The notes: generated by a model from the sequence alone, not told the origin. Numbered from the stretch's first letter, positions 43,066 to 51,296 are shown. The stretch is 64,000 nucleotides of DNA from an uncultured Eubacteriales bacterium (GCA_949292785.1 CASFBK010000001.1:62001-126000), one strand, 5' to 3'. A program made the numbers and translations.

Positions 43066-44358
43066 ATGAAGAGCACAAAGAATCTGATTTTATATAAGGA
43101 GTTCGAGCAGGAAGAAATCTTTTATGATTTCACTTGGATTATTGAAAATTATAATAACGATTATTATAACAAGGAAGATGTGCGTGCATTATGGTATGAA
43201 TGTTTTCATGCATTGATAGAGCTATCTGCAAGCCATGGATTTGAAGGAAATCTCTGGCATAATTATTTGACCTATCTTTTGGTAAATAATGAAAATGCCT
43301 ATAGCACTGCCTGTGAGATTAAAGGTAAAATAGAAGGCAGCATCAACCAGCTGGCACTTCATGATTTTGCCATTTTTCGGGAACTGTTTGAGTTTGATTT
43401 GAATCAGATAGAGTCTGCATTGGAAACAGATGGTATGGCGATTTTGGAAAATTACACCAGGTCGGAAGGCACAGGAAAGATGTTTAATCACCGGATTCGG
43501 GACCGTATCTGTAATTTGAGCAGACGTCTGGAGGAAGTGGGCACCGTAGAAGAATTCAAGGATGCGGTGACAGAATTTTATAAGGATTTTGGAGTCGGAA
43601 AGCTGGGACTTCACAAGGCATTTCGCATTGAGCATGGAGAAGAGGAAGCAAAGATTGTACCAATCACCAACATTGCACATGTACATTTAGATGATTTGGT
43701 AGGATATGAAATTGCAAAGAAAAAACTGATTGATAACACAGAAGCCTTTGTAAAAGGAAAGCAGGCAAATAACTGTCTGATGTTTGGAGATGCAGGAACT
43801 GGAAAGTCTACCAGTATCAAGGCAATCATTAACCAGTATTACGACCAGGGGCTGCGTATGATTGAAGTGTATAAGCATCAATTTCAGGATTTGAATTCTG
43901 TAATTGCACAAATTAAGAATCGAAATTACAAATTTATCATATATATGGATGACTTATCCTTTGAAGAATTTGAAATCGAATATAAGTATCTGAAAGCAGT
44001 AATCGAAGGCGGATTAGAGAAAAAGCCGGATAATGTACTGATTTATGCGACCTCCAACAGACGTCATCTGGTACGTGAAAAGTTCAGCGATAAAGAGGAA
44101 CGTAATGATGATTTACATACCAATGATACCGTACAGGAAAAGCTGTCATTGGTGGCAAGATTTGGAGTTACCATTTATTTTGGCGCACCAGACAAAAAGG
44201 AGTTCCAGAACATTGTAAAAACCTTAGCGAAAAAGTATCAGGTTCAGATACCGGAAGAAGAACTTCTGGCAGAAGCAAACAAGTGGGAACTAAGTCATGG
44301 TGGATTATCCGGAAGAACGGCGCAGCAGTTTATTAATTATCTGCTTGGGAAACAATAA
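43066..44358 (+). CDS. DUF815-family AAA-type ATPase
   Basis: This 430-residue protein has an N-terminal helical half (~1-200) of unknown role and a C-terminal ATPase with LVGYEIAKKKLIDNT, Walker A MFGDAGTGKST, Walker B KFIIYMDDLSFEEFE, and a sensor ATSNRRHLVREKF. These are hallmarks of DUF815 (PF05673), P-loop ATPases of unknown function common in Firmicutes. It lies 16 bases after pheA and 43 before the Ppx gene. The neighbours give no clear functional hint beyond polyphosphate metabolism downstream. The ATPase motifs look complete. Confidence 0.88.
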   Translation: MKSTKNLILYKEFEQEEIFYDFTWIIENYNNDYYNKEDVRALWYECFHALIELSASHGFEGNLWHNYLTYLLVNNENAYSTACEIKGKIEGSINQLALHDFAIFRELFEFDLNQIESALETDGMAILENYTRSEGTGKMFNHRIRDRICNLSRRLEEVGTVEEFKDAVTEFYKDFGVGKLGLHKAFRIEHGEEEAKIVPITNIAHVHLDDLVGYEIAKKKLIDNTEAFVKGKQANNCLMFGDAGTGKSTSIKAIINQYYDQGLRMIEVYKHQFQDLNSVIAQIKNRNYKFIIYMDDLSFEEFEIEYKYLKAVIEGGLEKKPDNVLIYATSNRRHLVREKFSDKEERNDDLHTNDTVQEKLSLVARFGVTIYFGAPDKKEFQNIVKTLAKKYQVQIPEEELLAEANKWELSHGGLSGRTAQQFINYLLGKQ

Positions 44359-44401
44359 GAGGTATCAAAACTGACAGAATTTTAAGAGGAAGGAGCAGAC
44401 C

Positions 44402-45937
44402 ATGAAAATTACAACATTTGCAGCAATTTATATTGGTTCCTATGAAGTAAGTTTAAAGATATTTGAGATTTCGCCCCGCAAAAAAATACGGGCAGTCGAT
44501 TATGTTCGAAGCAGGGTAGAGTTAGGCCGGGATGCCTATACAAAAGGAATTATCGGATACGAGCTGGTAGAGGAATTATGCGAGGTATTAAAAGAATTTC
44601 ATACGATTATGGAAGGGTATAAGGTAAATGCTTATGAAGCTTATGCTGGGAATGTGATTCGTGATGTAAGCAATGAGCTGTTTATTTTAGACCAGATTCG
44701 TCTGCGTACTCAGATAGAAGTAACGGTACTTAGCAATTCCGAACACCGTTTTATGGGATATAAGTCTCTGGCAGCTATGCCGGAATTTGAAGAAATGATA
44801 CAAAAGGGAGCAGCAGTCGTAGATGTAGGCGGCGGCAGTATGCAGATTACCTTGTTCTGGAAAGGCAATGCGATTACGACCCAGCATATCGTATTGGGAA
44901 TCATGCGTATCAGAGAAAAGCTCTCCGGAATTGAGAACCTGGTTTCTCATTATGAAACGCAGATACAGGAGTTGATTGATAAGGAACTGGAAATTTTTAA
45001 ACGTCTGTATCTTCCTAAAAAGGACATGAAATATGTGATTATGATGGGAGACTATATCGGTGAAATTGCAAGTGGCGTATCGAAAAAGGAAGCGGATGGA
45101 AGTATCGAAACGGAACGCTTCGTGAAGCTTTTGAACAAGCTGAATAAAAAATCACCGGAAGAAATCGCCAAGGAACTGAATCTTACCAACGAACATGACC
45201 CATTGATTCTTCCTTCCGTGGTATTGTATAAGCGTTTGGCAGAGGAAGTGAATGCCCCTTATATCTGGGTGCCGGGAGTAAATATCAGCGATGGGATTGT
45301 CTATGATTATGCGGAAAAGCACAATATGCTTCATTATGAGCATGATTTCGATGAAGATGTTCTGTTTGCGGCAAGGAATTTAGCAGAACGTTATCAGGGA
45401 TATTCCAGTCATACAGAAGCGGTCATGAATATGAGCATCACTATTTTTGATGCCATGAAAAAAGTGCATGGAATGCAGGAAAGAGAGCGGCTCCTGTTAC
45501 AGACAGCGGCTATGCTTCATGACTGTGGCCGCTATATCAGTCTGGTCAATCAGGCAGAATGCTCCTATCAAATCATTATGGCATCTGAGATTATAGGTAT
45601 GACCCATTTGGAGCGGGAAATTGTCGCCAGTGTTGTAAAGTACAATTCTCAGCCTTTGCCTGCGTATGAGAGTATGATGGATAAAATGGACCAGGAAAGC
45701 TATATGATAGTAGCAAAGCTGGCAGCTATTTTGAAAATTTCCAATGCAATGGACCGCAGTCATAAGCAGAAGTTCAAAAATGTCAGGGCATCTTTAAAGG
45801 ATAAAGAGCTGATGATTACCGTAGAAGCAATGGAAAGCATTGTGTTAGAAAAGGGCTTGTTCTCAACTTATGCAGATTCCTTTGAAGAGATTTTCAGTGT
45901 AAAACCAATGATAAAAGAAAAGCGAGTTTTCAAATAA
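44402..45937 (+). CDS. Ppx/GppA phosphatase with C-terminal HD domain
   Basis: This 511-residue protein has two parts. The first ~300 residues are an actin-fold exopolyphosphatase/pppGpp phosphatase domain (NSEHRFMGYKSL, AAVVDVGGGSMQITLF). The C-terminal ~190 residues are an HD domain (HDCGRYIS) as in long GppA/Ppx proteins. It should hydrolyse polyphosphate or pppGpp. It precedes ppk by 11 bases, so synthesis and breakdown genes of polyphosphate are paired. The N-terminal nucleotide loop is not the exact DxGSNS pattern seen in E. coli, but YIGSYEVSLK fits the same position in Firmicutes relatives. Confidence 0.88.
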   Translation: MKITTFAAIYIGSYEVSLKIFEISPRKKIRAVDYVRSRVELGRDAYTKGIIGYELVEELCEVLKEFHTIMEGYKVNAYEAYAGNVIRDVSNELFILDQIRLRTQIEVTVLSNSEHRFMGYKSLAAMPEFEEMIQKGAAVVDVGGGSMQITLFWKGNAITTQHIVLGIMRIREKLSGIENLVSHYETQIQELIDKELEIFKRLYLPKKDMKYVIMMGDYIGEIASGVSKKEADGSIETERFVKLLNKLNKKSPEEIAKELNLTNEHDPLILPSVVLYKRLAEEVNAPYIWVPGVNISDGIVYDYAEKHNMLHYEHDFDEDVLFAARNLAERYQGYSSHTEAVMNMSITIFDAMKKVHGMQERERLLLQTAAMLHDCGRYISLVNQAECSYQIIMASEIIGMTHLEREIVASVVKYNSQPLPAYESMMDKMDQESYMIVAKLAAILKISNAMDRSHKQKFKNVRASLKDKELMITVEAMESIVLEKGLFSTYADSFEEIFSVKPMIKEKRVFK

Positions 45938-45948
45938 GGAGGAGCATC

Positions 45949-48075
45949 ATGGAAAAAGACTATTTAAAACCAGAATATTATGAGAACAGGGAATTGAGCT
46001 GGCTGAAGTTTAATGGTCGTGTATTAAACGAAGCAAGAGATAAGTCCATACCATTACTGGAACGTTTAAAATTTATAAGCATTACCTCATCGAATCTGGA
46101 TGAGTTCTTTATGGTACGTGTAGCATCCTTAAAGGATATGGTACATGCTGGATATAAGAAAAAAGATATTGCCGGAATGACAGCAATAGAGCAGTTAGAG
46201 GCAATCAATAAAGATACCAGAGCCCTGGTGGAAACGCAGTATTCCACATATAACCGTTCATTACTTCCCCTCTTAAAAAATCAGGGCATCGAAATTATTG
46301 ACCGATTTGAGGAATTAACAAAGGAACAGGAAGAATATGTAGACCGATATTTTGAAGAAAACGTATATCCCGTTCTGACACCTATGGCAGTAGATGCTTC
46401 CAGACCATTTCCGCTGATTCGGAATAAGACATTGAATCTGGCAGCATTGTTGTCCAAAAAAGATGATACCAAGGGAGAAGTAGAATTTGCTACTGTACAG
46501 GTGCCTTCCGTACTTTCCAGAATCATTCAGATTCCGGCTACAAAGGAAGGAATGCGCAGCTTTATCCTGTTAGAGCAGATTATTGAACGGAATATTAATC
46601 AGCTGTTTTTGAATTATAACGTATTATGCGCATATCCTTACCGTATTATGAGAAATGCGGATCTTAGTATTGATGAAGATGAAGCAGAGGATTTATTACA
46701 GGAAATTCAAAAGCAGCTTAGAAAACGTCAGTGGGGCGAGGTGATTCGTCTGGAAGTAGAAGATGGAATTGAGAAGCGTCTGCTTAATATTTTAAAAGAA
46801 GAACTCAATATCCAGCAGGAGGCGATTTACAAGATAAGCGGTCCTCTTGATTTGACCTTTTTAATGAAAATGTATGGATTAGAAGGCTGTGACGAATTAC
46901 GTTATGCACCATATAAGCCACAGCGGGTTCCGCAGATTGTTCCGGGAGAAGATATTTTTGAAGAGATACGCAAAGGAGATATCTTATTGCATCACCCATA
47001 TCAGACCTTTGACCCGGTGGTAGATTTTATTCGTCAGGCATCGGTTGACCCGAATGTACTTGCCATCAAACAGACCTTGTATCGTGTCAGCGGAAATTCT
47101 CCGATTATTGCCTCCCTCGCACAGGCGGCGGAGAATGGAAAACAGGTTTCTGTATTGGTAGAATTAAAGGCAAGATTTGATGAAGAAAATAATATTGTAT
47201 GGGCGAAGAAGCTAGAAAAGGCAGGCTGCCATGTTATTTACGGACTGGTAGGCTTAAAGACTCATAGTAAAATTGCCTTGGTGGTACGTCGGGAGGAAGA
47301 TGGTATCCGCAGATATGTGCATTTGGGTACCGGAAACTATAACGATTCCACTGCAAAGCTGTATACGGACCTTGGTATGTTTACCTGTTCAGAAGCAATC
47401 GGAGAGGATGCAACAGCGGTATTCAACATGCTTTCCGGTTATTCAGAACCTTTAAGCTGGAATAAGCTGGTAGTAGCACCAATCTGGCTGAGAAAAAAAT
47501 TCTTAAAGCTGATTAAGCGTGAGGTAAAACATGCCCAGGAGGGAAAAGAAGCATTTATTAAGGCAAAAATGAATTCCTTATGCGACAGAGAAATTATCGC
47601 TGCGTTGTATGAAGCTTCGGCTGCAGGTGTAAAAATTGATTTGGTGGTTCGCGGAATCTGTTGTCTGAGGGTCGGCATACCGGGAATCAGTGAGAATATT
47701 TCAGTAAGATCCATTGTGGGAAATTTCTTAGAGCACAGCAGAATCTTTTATTTCCATAACGATGGACAGGAAGAAATCTACATGGGAAGTGCCGACTGGA
47801 TGCCGCGTAACTTAGACCGGCGTGTAGAAATTCTATTCCCGGTTGAAAATGAACGGCTGATGGAAGAAATCAAGCATATTTTAAACACACAGTTAGAAGA
47901 TAATACCAAGGCACACATTCTGCAAAACAATGGTGAGTACAGTAAAATAGACAAACGAGGGAAAAAACTTGTGAATTCCCAGGAACAATTCTGCAAGGAA
48001 GCTAAGAAAGCAATTCCAAAACGGAAGAATATCTATCAGGAAAGGGTGTTCATTCCGGCAGAACCGGTAGAGTAA
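45949..48075 (+). CDS. ppk1: Polyphosphate kinase 1
   Basis: This 708-residue enzyme polymerises ATP gamma-phosphate into polyphosphate. The N-domain (YYENRELSWLKFNGRVL) is followed by the head domain and two PLD-like catalytic domains. These contain KQTLYRVSGNSPI, HSKIALVVR, the HLGTGNYND motif with the autophosphorylated His, and LVVRGICCLRVGIPG and EHSRIFYF in the second domain. Length and motifs match PPK1. It starts 11 bases after the Ppx/GppA gene. A hairpin that also serves the converging gene terminates it. Confidence 0.97.
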   Translation: MEKDYLKPEYYENRELSWLKFNGRVLNEARDKSIPLLERLKFISITSSNLDEFFMVRVASLKDMVHAGYKKKDIAGMTAIEQLEAINKDTRALVETQYSTYNRSLLPLLKNQGIEIIDRFEELTKEQEEYVDRYFEENVYPVLTPMAVDASRPFPLIRNKTLNLAALLSKKDDTKGEVEFATVQVPSVLSRIIQIPATKEGMRSFILLEQIIERNINQLFLNYNVLCAYPYRIMRNADLSIDEDEAEDLLQEIQKQLRKRQWGEVIRLEVEDGIEKRLLNILKEELNIQQEAIYKISGPLDLTFLMKMYGLEGCDELRYAPYKPQRVPQIVPGEDIFEEIRKGDILLHHPYQTFDPVVDFIRQASVDPNVLAIKQTLYRVSGNSPIIASLAQAAENGKQVSVLVELKARFDEENNIVWAKKLEKAGCHVIYGLVGLKTHSKIALVVRREEDGIRRYVHLGTGNYNDSTAKLYTDLGMFTCSEAIGEDATAVFNMLSGYSEPLSWNKLVVAPIWLRKKFLKLIKREVKHAQEGKEAFIKAKMNSLCDREIIAALYEASAAGVKIDLVVRGICCLRVGIPGISENISVRSIVGNFLEHSRIFYFHNDGQEEIYMGSADWMPRNLDRRVEILFPVENERLMEEIKHILNTQLEDNTKAHILQNNGEYSKIDKRGKKLVNSQEQFCKEAKKAIPKRKNIYQERVFIPAEPVE

Positions 48076-48101
48076 AAAGAATAGGAAAAGAATATCACAG
48101 G

Positions 48102-48137
48102 AAAAGGACATCACATGATTTAATGTGACGTCCTTTT
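48102..48137. terminator. Bidirectional terminator between ppk1 and the PHP gene
   Basis: AAAAGGAC-A-TCACAT (48102-48116) pairs with ATGTGA-C-GTCCTTTT (48123-48137), with one internal mismatch and a 6-base loop. T runs lie on the correct side for each strand. The loop contains the stop codon of the minus-strand gene and the right arm is within its last codons. Confidence 0.82.
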
Positions 48138-48962
48138 TCTTTTGATCTCTTCCAGAATACTTTCGGGAATACGAAGATTTCCTCTTCCTGTCCCAAGATG
48201 AATATATGGTTTATTTTCACCATGAAAATCAGAGCCGCCACTGATGAGCAGACCGAATTCCTCTGCCAGTTTTTTCATATTACGCTCATCTCCGGGAGTG
48301 TTCATGGAATAAATTGCTTCCATACCGGTAAGACCGGCTTTTTTTAAGTCTTTTACAAAAAAGCGAAGTCTGTCGTGGTTCATATGGCAGAGTACGGGAT
48401 GTGCGAAAAAGGAAAAACCACCACCAAGCCGGATTAAATCAATGGCTTCAAAGGGAGTAATTTTTTCTCTTGGAACATAACAGCGGCAGTTATCCCCAAG
48501 ATATTTGCGAAATACCGTGTCACGGTCCTTGACGAATCCATGTTCTACCAGATAGCGGGCAAAGTGTGCACGGGTAATGACGCTTTCGGGATATTCCTGA
48601 TATAATTGTTCCAGTGTAATGTCGAAGCCTTCCTTTTGAAGCAGAAAAGCCATTTTTTCATTACGGACATCACGGCTGTCAATAAATTCCTGTAACTTTG
48701 CCAGAAAAGCCGGATTCGTATTGTCGATGTAGAAGCCGAGCATGTGCACCTCAGTTCCGTTATAATCGGTAGAAAGCTCAATGCCGGGAATCAGTTCAAT
48801 TCCAAGCTGTCTGGCGACCGGCTCTGCCTTGCTAAGTCCCCCAACGGTGTCATGGTCTGTCAATGCAATGGCGGAAAGCCCGGTATCAGCAGCAAGCTGC
48901 ATTAATTCTTCCGGTGTTAGTGTTCCGTCAGATTCTGTAGAATGTGTGTGTAAGTCAATCAT
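48120..48962 (-). CDS. PHP-domain metallophosphoesterase (RNase AM/TrpH-like)
   Basis: This 280-residue protein is the only clear minus-strand gene. It opens with MIDLHTHSTESDGTLTPEE and ALTDHDTVGGL, the PHP metal-binding motifs, and retains ELSTDYNG, FFAHPVLCH and GGSDFHGENKP. Relatives (YciV/TrpH, RNase AM) trim 5'-phosphorylated RNA or hydrolyse phosphodiesters such as pAp. A candidate TATAAT extended -10 on the minus strand lies at 49012-49007. It converges on ppk1 and diverges from infC. The substrate is not settled by sequence. Confidence 0.9.
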   Translation of the reverse strand: MIDLHTHSTESDGTLTPEELMQLAADTGLSAIALTDHDTVGGLSKAEPVARQLGIELIPGIELSTDYNGTEVHMLGFYIDNTNPAFLAKLQEFIDSRDVRNEKMAFLLQKEGFDITLEQLYQEYPESVITRAHFARYLVEHGFVKDRDTVFRKYLGDNCRCYVPREKITPFEAIDLIRLGGGFSFFAHPVLCHMNHDRLRFFVKDLKKAGLTGMEAIYSMNTPGDERNMKKLAEEFGLLISGGSDFHGENKPYIHLGTGRGNLRIPESILEEIKRKRTSH

Positions 48963-49006
48963 AGAAAATCCTTTCTTTTTGAAATAGAATGTGATAGTAT
49001 TTTTAT

Positions 49007-49012
49007 ATTATA
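49007..49012 (-). promoter_or_regulatory. Candidate extended -10 box for the PHP gene
   Basis: On the minus strand TGT then TATAAT gives an extended -10 about 45 bases before the ATG. The -35 region is poor. Confidence 0.35.
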
Positions 49013-49072
49013 ACATATTGCTTCGCAGTATAGTATGGTCTGTCAAAAATTGTATATATTTTGAAAAAACAC

Positions 49073-49101
49073 TTGACGATAGCCGTAAGGTATGATAAAG
49101 T
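49073..49101 (+). promoter_or_regulatory. Promoter of the infC-rpmI-rplT unit
   Basis: TTGACG (49073-49078) and TAAAGT (49096-49101) are separated by 17 bases. Transcription from here gives a leader of about 160 bases before the infC start. Confidence 0.65.
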
Positions 49102-49132
49102 AATGAAGTTGTAAGTAGAAAACAAAGTAGAG

Positions 49133-49239
49133 TATCCACTCTCACCTTAGCACAAATGCGTGACTAATGGTTCAATATTCGTTAAAAGATACGATAAGTA
49201 TTTGGAATATAAGTGGATAGTCTGCCTATCCACTTTTTT
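49133..49239 (+). promoter_or_regulatory. L20-type attenuator leader with alternative helices
   Basis: AAGTGGATAG (49211-49220) pairs with CTATCCACTT (49226-49235), followed by TTTT, an intrinsic terminator upstream of infC. An upstream TATCCACT (49133-49140) has the same sequence as the terminator right arm and can pair with AGTGGATA, forming an antiterminator. This arrangement matches the L20-controlled leader of Bacillus infC-rpmI-rplT, where excess L20 favours termination. Protein binding is inferred from gene context. Confidence 0.78.
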
Positions 49240-49251
49240 ATATTAATTTTT

Positions 49252-49268
49252 GGAGGTGCACAACCATT
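49252..49268 (+). promoter_or_regulatory. infC Shine-Dalgarno and AUU start
   Basis: GGAGGTG (49252-49258) is followed at 7 bases by ATT (49266-49268), in frame with infC. The first ATG, at 49278, is 19 bases from the Shine-Dalgarno sequence, too far. AUU initiation is the known self-regulating start of IF3 genes. Confidence 0.78.
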
Positions 49269-49772
49269 AGCGAGTTAATGATTAATGAACAAATCAAAGA
49301 TAAGGAAGTTCGTTTGATTGGCGAAAACGGAGATCAGCTGGGTGTTATGTCTGTAAGAGAAGCATTAAAGCTTGCCCAGGAAGCAGATCTTGATTTAGTA
49401 AAAATCGCCCCAACTGCAAAGCCGCCGGTATGTAAGATTATCGATTACGGCAAATACAAATACGAGCTTGTCAGAAAAGAAAAAGAAGCCAAGAAGAAAC
49501 AGAAAACTGTTGAGGTAAAGGAAATCCGTTTATCACCAAACATTGAAACCAATGATTTGAATACAAAAATTAATGCAACAAGAAAGTTTATTGCCAAGGG
49601 TAATAAGGTGAAGATTACATTACGTTTCCGCGGAAGAGAGATGGCTCACATGCAAAGCAGTAAGCATATTCTGGATGAATTCGCAGAAACACTCTCAGAT
49701 GTTGCAGTAGTGGAAAAGGCACCTAAATTAGAAGGCCGCAGTATCAGTCTGGTGCTGGCGGAAAAGAAATAA
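49266..49772 (+). CDS. infC: Translation initiation factor IF-3, AUU start
   Basis: IF-3 checks initiator tRNA and start codon at the P site and prevents subunit joining. The protein has 168 residues from ATT 49266, reading (M)[18 protein letters not shown], an N-terminus like those of other clostridial IF-3 proteins. The Shine-Dalgarno sequence GGAGGTG fits this start and not the ATG at 49278. The N-domain, the Lys-rich linker ([11 protein letters not shown]) and the C-domain ([28 protein letters not shown]) are all present. A rare start lets IF-3 limit its own synthesis. The leader also carries an L20-type attenuator. rpmI follows after 23 bases. Confidence 0.93.
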   Translation: MSELMINEQIKDKEVRLIGENGDQLGVMSVREALKLAQEADLDLVKIAPTAKPPVCKIIDYGKYKYELVRKEKEAKKKQKTVEVKEIRLSPNIETNDLNTKINATRKFIAKGNKVKITLRFRGREMAHMQSSKHILDEFAETLSDVAVVEKAPKLEGRSISLVLAEKK

Positions 49773-49795
49773 ACAGATTTAAGGAGGAAACAAAA

Positions 49796-49993
49796 ATGCC
49801 AAAAATTAAAACAAGCAGAGCAGCAGCAAAACGTTTCAAAGTGACAGGTACAGGAAAGTTAAAGAGAAATAAAGCTTATAAGAGACATATCTTAACAAAG
49901 AAATCTACAAAGACCAAGAGAAATTTAAGAAAAGCAGCAATGACAGATGCAACTAATGTTAAGAATATGAAAAAGATTTTACCATATTTGTAA
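49796..49993 (+). CDS. rpmI: Ribosomal protein L35
   Basis: This 65-residue, very basic 50S protein begins [20 protein letters not shown] and contains [17 protein letters not shown], both hallmarks of bL35. ATG 49796 follows AAGGAGGAAAC. The infC-rpmI-rplT order is the universal one, and translation of all three is expected to be balanced by the upstream leader. Confidence 0.98.
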   Translation: MPKIKTSRAAAKRFKVTGTGKLKRNKAYKRHILTKKSTKTKRNLRKAAMTDATNVKNMKKILPYL

Positions 49994-50019
49994 GAATGAG
50001 TTAAGGAGGAATAGAAGTC

Positions 50020-50376
50020 ATGGCAAGAATTAAAGGCGGATTAAACGCTAAGAAAAGACATAATAGAACATTAAAATTAGCAAAAGGATACAGAGGAGCA
50101 CGCTCCAAACAGTATAGAGTAGCTAAACAGTCTGTCATGAGAGCATTAACCAGTTCTTATGCAGGTAGAAAAGAAAGAAAAAGACAGTTCAGACAGTTAT
50201 GGATTGCACGTATCAACGCTGCAGCAAGAATCAATGGTATTTCTTACAGCCAGTTCATGCATGGATTAAAATTAGCTGGTGTAGAAGTAAACCGTAAAAT
50301 GTTAGCTGAAATGGCTGTAAATGATGCAGAAGGATTCGCAACATTAGCTGAATTAGCAAAATCTAAAGTGGCTTAA
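50020..50376 (+). CDS. rplT: Ribosomal protein L20
   Basis: This 118-residue basic protein begins [20 protein letters not shown] and includes [16 protein letters not shown] and [16 protein letters not shown], the bL20 signatures. It binds 23S rRNA early in assembly. In Firmicutes L20 also binds the infC leader and represses the operon. ATG 50020 follows AAGGAGGAATAG. The stop lies 19 bases before a weak A/T hairpin that may end the transcript. Confidence 0.98.
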   Translation: MARIKGGLNAKKRHNRTLKLAKGYRGARSKQYRVAKQSVMRALTSSYAGRKERKRQFRQLWIARINAAARINGISYSQFMHGLKLAGVEVNRKMLAEMAVNDAEGFATLAELAKSKVA

Positions 50377-50394
50377 TTTGTAGAAAATTTAGAG

Positions 50395-50424
50395 TTTTTC
50401 AAATTTTTTTAATTTTTTGAAAAA
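50395..50424 (+). terminator. Weak A/T-rich terminator after rplT
   Basis: TTTTTCAAA (50395-50403) pairs with TTTGAAAAA (50416-50424) across a T-rich loop. It has no GC-rich stem, so it is a weak terminator at best, and read-through into the tRNA gene is possible. Confidence 0.45.
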
Positions 50425-50430
50425 TAGTAC

Positions 50431-50459
50431 TTGATTTTTTGAAACTCAGCATGTATAAT
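50431..50459 (+). promoter_or_regulatory. Promoter of tRNA-Glu
   Basis: TTGATT (50431-50436) and TATAAT (50454-50459) are 17 bases apart. The predicted start is about 15 bases upstream of the mature tRNA. An 8-bp inverted repeat GAAACTCA (50441-50448) / TGAGTTTC (50468-50475) brackets the -10 box. Confidence 0.82.
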
Positions 50460-50480
50460 AGCACTGTTGAGTTTCAACAT

Positions 50481-50552
50481 GGCTCGTTGGTCAAGCGGTT
50501 AAGACGCCGCCCTCTCACGGCGGAAACAGGGGTTCGATTCCCCTACGAGCTG
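50481..50552 (+). tRNA. tRNA-Glu (anticodon CTC)
   Basis: This 72-base cloverleaf has a 7-bp acceptor (GGCTCGT with ACGAGCT, first pair G-U), a D arm with GGTCAAGCGGTTAAGAC, an anticodon stem CCGCC/GGCGG with loop CTCTCAC (anticodon CTC, reading GAG), and a T arm AGGGG-TTCGATT-CCCCT. The discriminator is G and the next bases are CTA, so CCA is not encoded and must be added by the nucleotidyltransferase. A strong terminator follows 34 bases downstream, making a single-gene unit. Confidence 0.95.
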
Positions 50553-50585
50553 CTAGCTATAATAGAATAGCCCAACCCGTAAAAG

Positions 50586-50625
50586 ATGCTGAAAGCCTGC
50601 ACATGGTTTTGAGCATTTTTTGTTT
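50586..50625 (+). terminator. Intrinsic terminator after tRNA-Glu
   Basis: ATGCTGAAAGCC (50586-50597) pairs with GGTTTTGAGCAT (50605-50616) with one mismatch and one G-U, followed by a T run through 50627. An outer CGTAAAA / TTTTACG helix can extend it. Confidence 0.85.
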
Positions 50626-50698
50626 TTACGCTATAGGAAATACCGTGTTGCGTTAAAGTGTAAAATTGTGATTCCTATGGAAATTTTTTTAAAACCCC

Positions 50699-50727
50699 TT
50701 GCAATTCATGGATTTAAGTGCTATGAT
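50699..50727 (+). promoter_or_regulatory. Promoter of the rimP-nusA-infB operon
   Basis: TTGCAA (50699-50704) and TATGAT (50722-50727) are separated by 17 bases. The transcript would have a ~95-base leader containing a strong hairpin before rimP. Confidence 0.8.
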
Positions 50728-50755
50728 ACTAATGATAACAAAGATAACCTTAGAC

Positions 50756-50789
50756 TTGAGAGTGGGCGTTGGTCCACTCTCAATTTTAT
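50756..50789 (+). promoter_or_regulatory. Leader hairpin upstream of rimP
   Basis: TTGAGAGTGG (50756-50765) pairs perfectly with CCACTCTCAA (50774-50783) around an 8-base loop and runs into TTTTAT. It resembles the intrinsic attenuator hairpins found before ylxS/rimP-nusA in Firmicutes. NusA, encoded in the operon, is itself a pausing/termination factor, so feedback through this hairpin is plausible. Confidence 0.65.
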
Positions 50790-50828
50790 GTAAGGGTAAG
50801 AAAATTGAATATGGAAAGAGGTGTAAAT

Positions 50829-51296
50829 ATGTCAAAGAAAGAGACGTATGAACAGCGTACAGAAGAATTGCTGCTGCCTATCATGGAGGAAAATAACTTT
50901 GAACTGGTAGATGTAGAATATGTGAAGGAGGGCGGCAACTGGTATCTGCGTGCTTACATCGATAAGGAAGGCGGAATCACGGTAGATGACTGCGAAGTTG
51001 TAAGCAGAAGAATGAGTGACCTGCTGGATGAAACAGATTTCATTGAGGAATCCTATATTTTTGAAGTGAGTTCACCAGGACTGGGAAGACCACTGAAGAA
51101 GGAAAAAGATTATGTAAGAAGCATGGGAAAAGAATTAGAAATCAGAACCTACCGTGCGATTAATAAACAGAAAGAATTTTATGGTATTTTAACTGCTTAC
51201 GATGAAAATACCGTTACCATTCAACCGGAGGATGGAGAAGAAATGATATTCAATAAATCAGACATTGCATTAATTCGTCTGGCTTTTGATTTTTAA
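50829..51296 (+). CDS. rimP: Ribosome maturation factor RimP
   Basis: This 155-residue protein is required for 30S maturation. It has an N-terminal alpha/beta domain (NNFELVDVEYVKEGGNWYLR) and CEVVSRRMSDLLDE, the core EVSSPGLGRPLK motif, and a C-terminal SH3-like barrel ending in DIALIRLAF. ATG 50829 follows AGAGGTGTAAAT. Two upstream in-frame ATGs (50769, 50811) are poorer, and the first would begin inside the leader hairpin. nusA follows after 52 bases. Confidence 0.95.
   Translation: MSKKETYEQRTEELLLPIMEENNFELVDVEYVKEGGNWYLRAYIDKEGGITVDDCEVVSRRMSDLLDETDFIEESYIFEVSSPGLGRPLKKEKDYVRSMGKELEIRTYRAINKQKEFYGILTAYDENTVTIQPEDGEEMIFNKSDIALIRLAFDF

Noticed and set aside
50631-50680. Inverted repeat ATAGGAA / TTCCTAT between the tRNA terminator and the rimP promoter
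   Set aside because: Only 7 bp across a 32-base loop; too weak to claim as a site.
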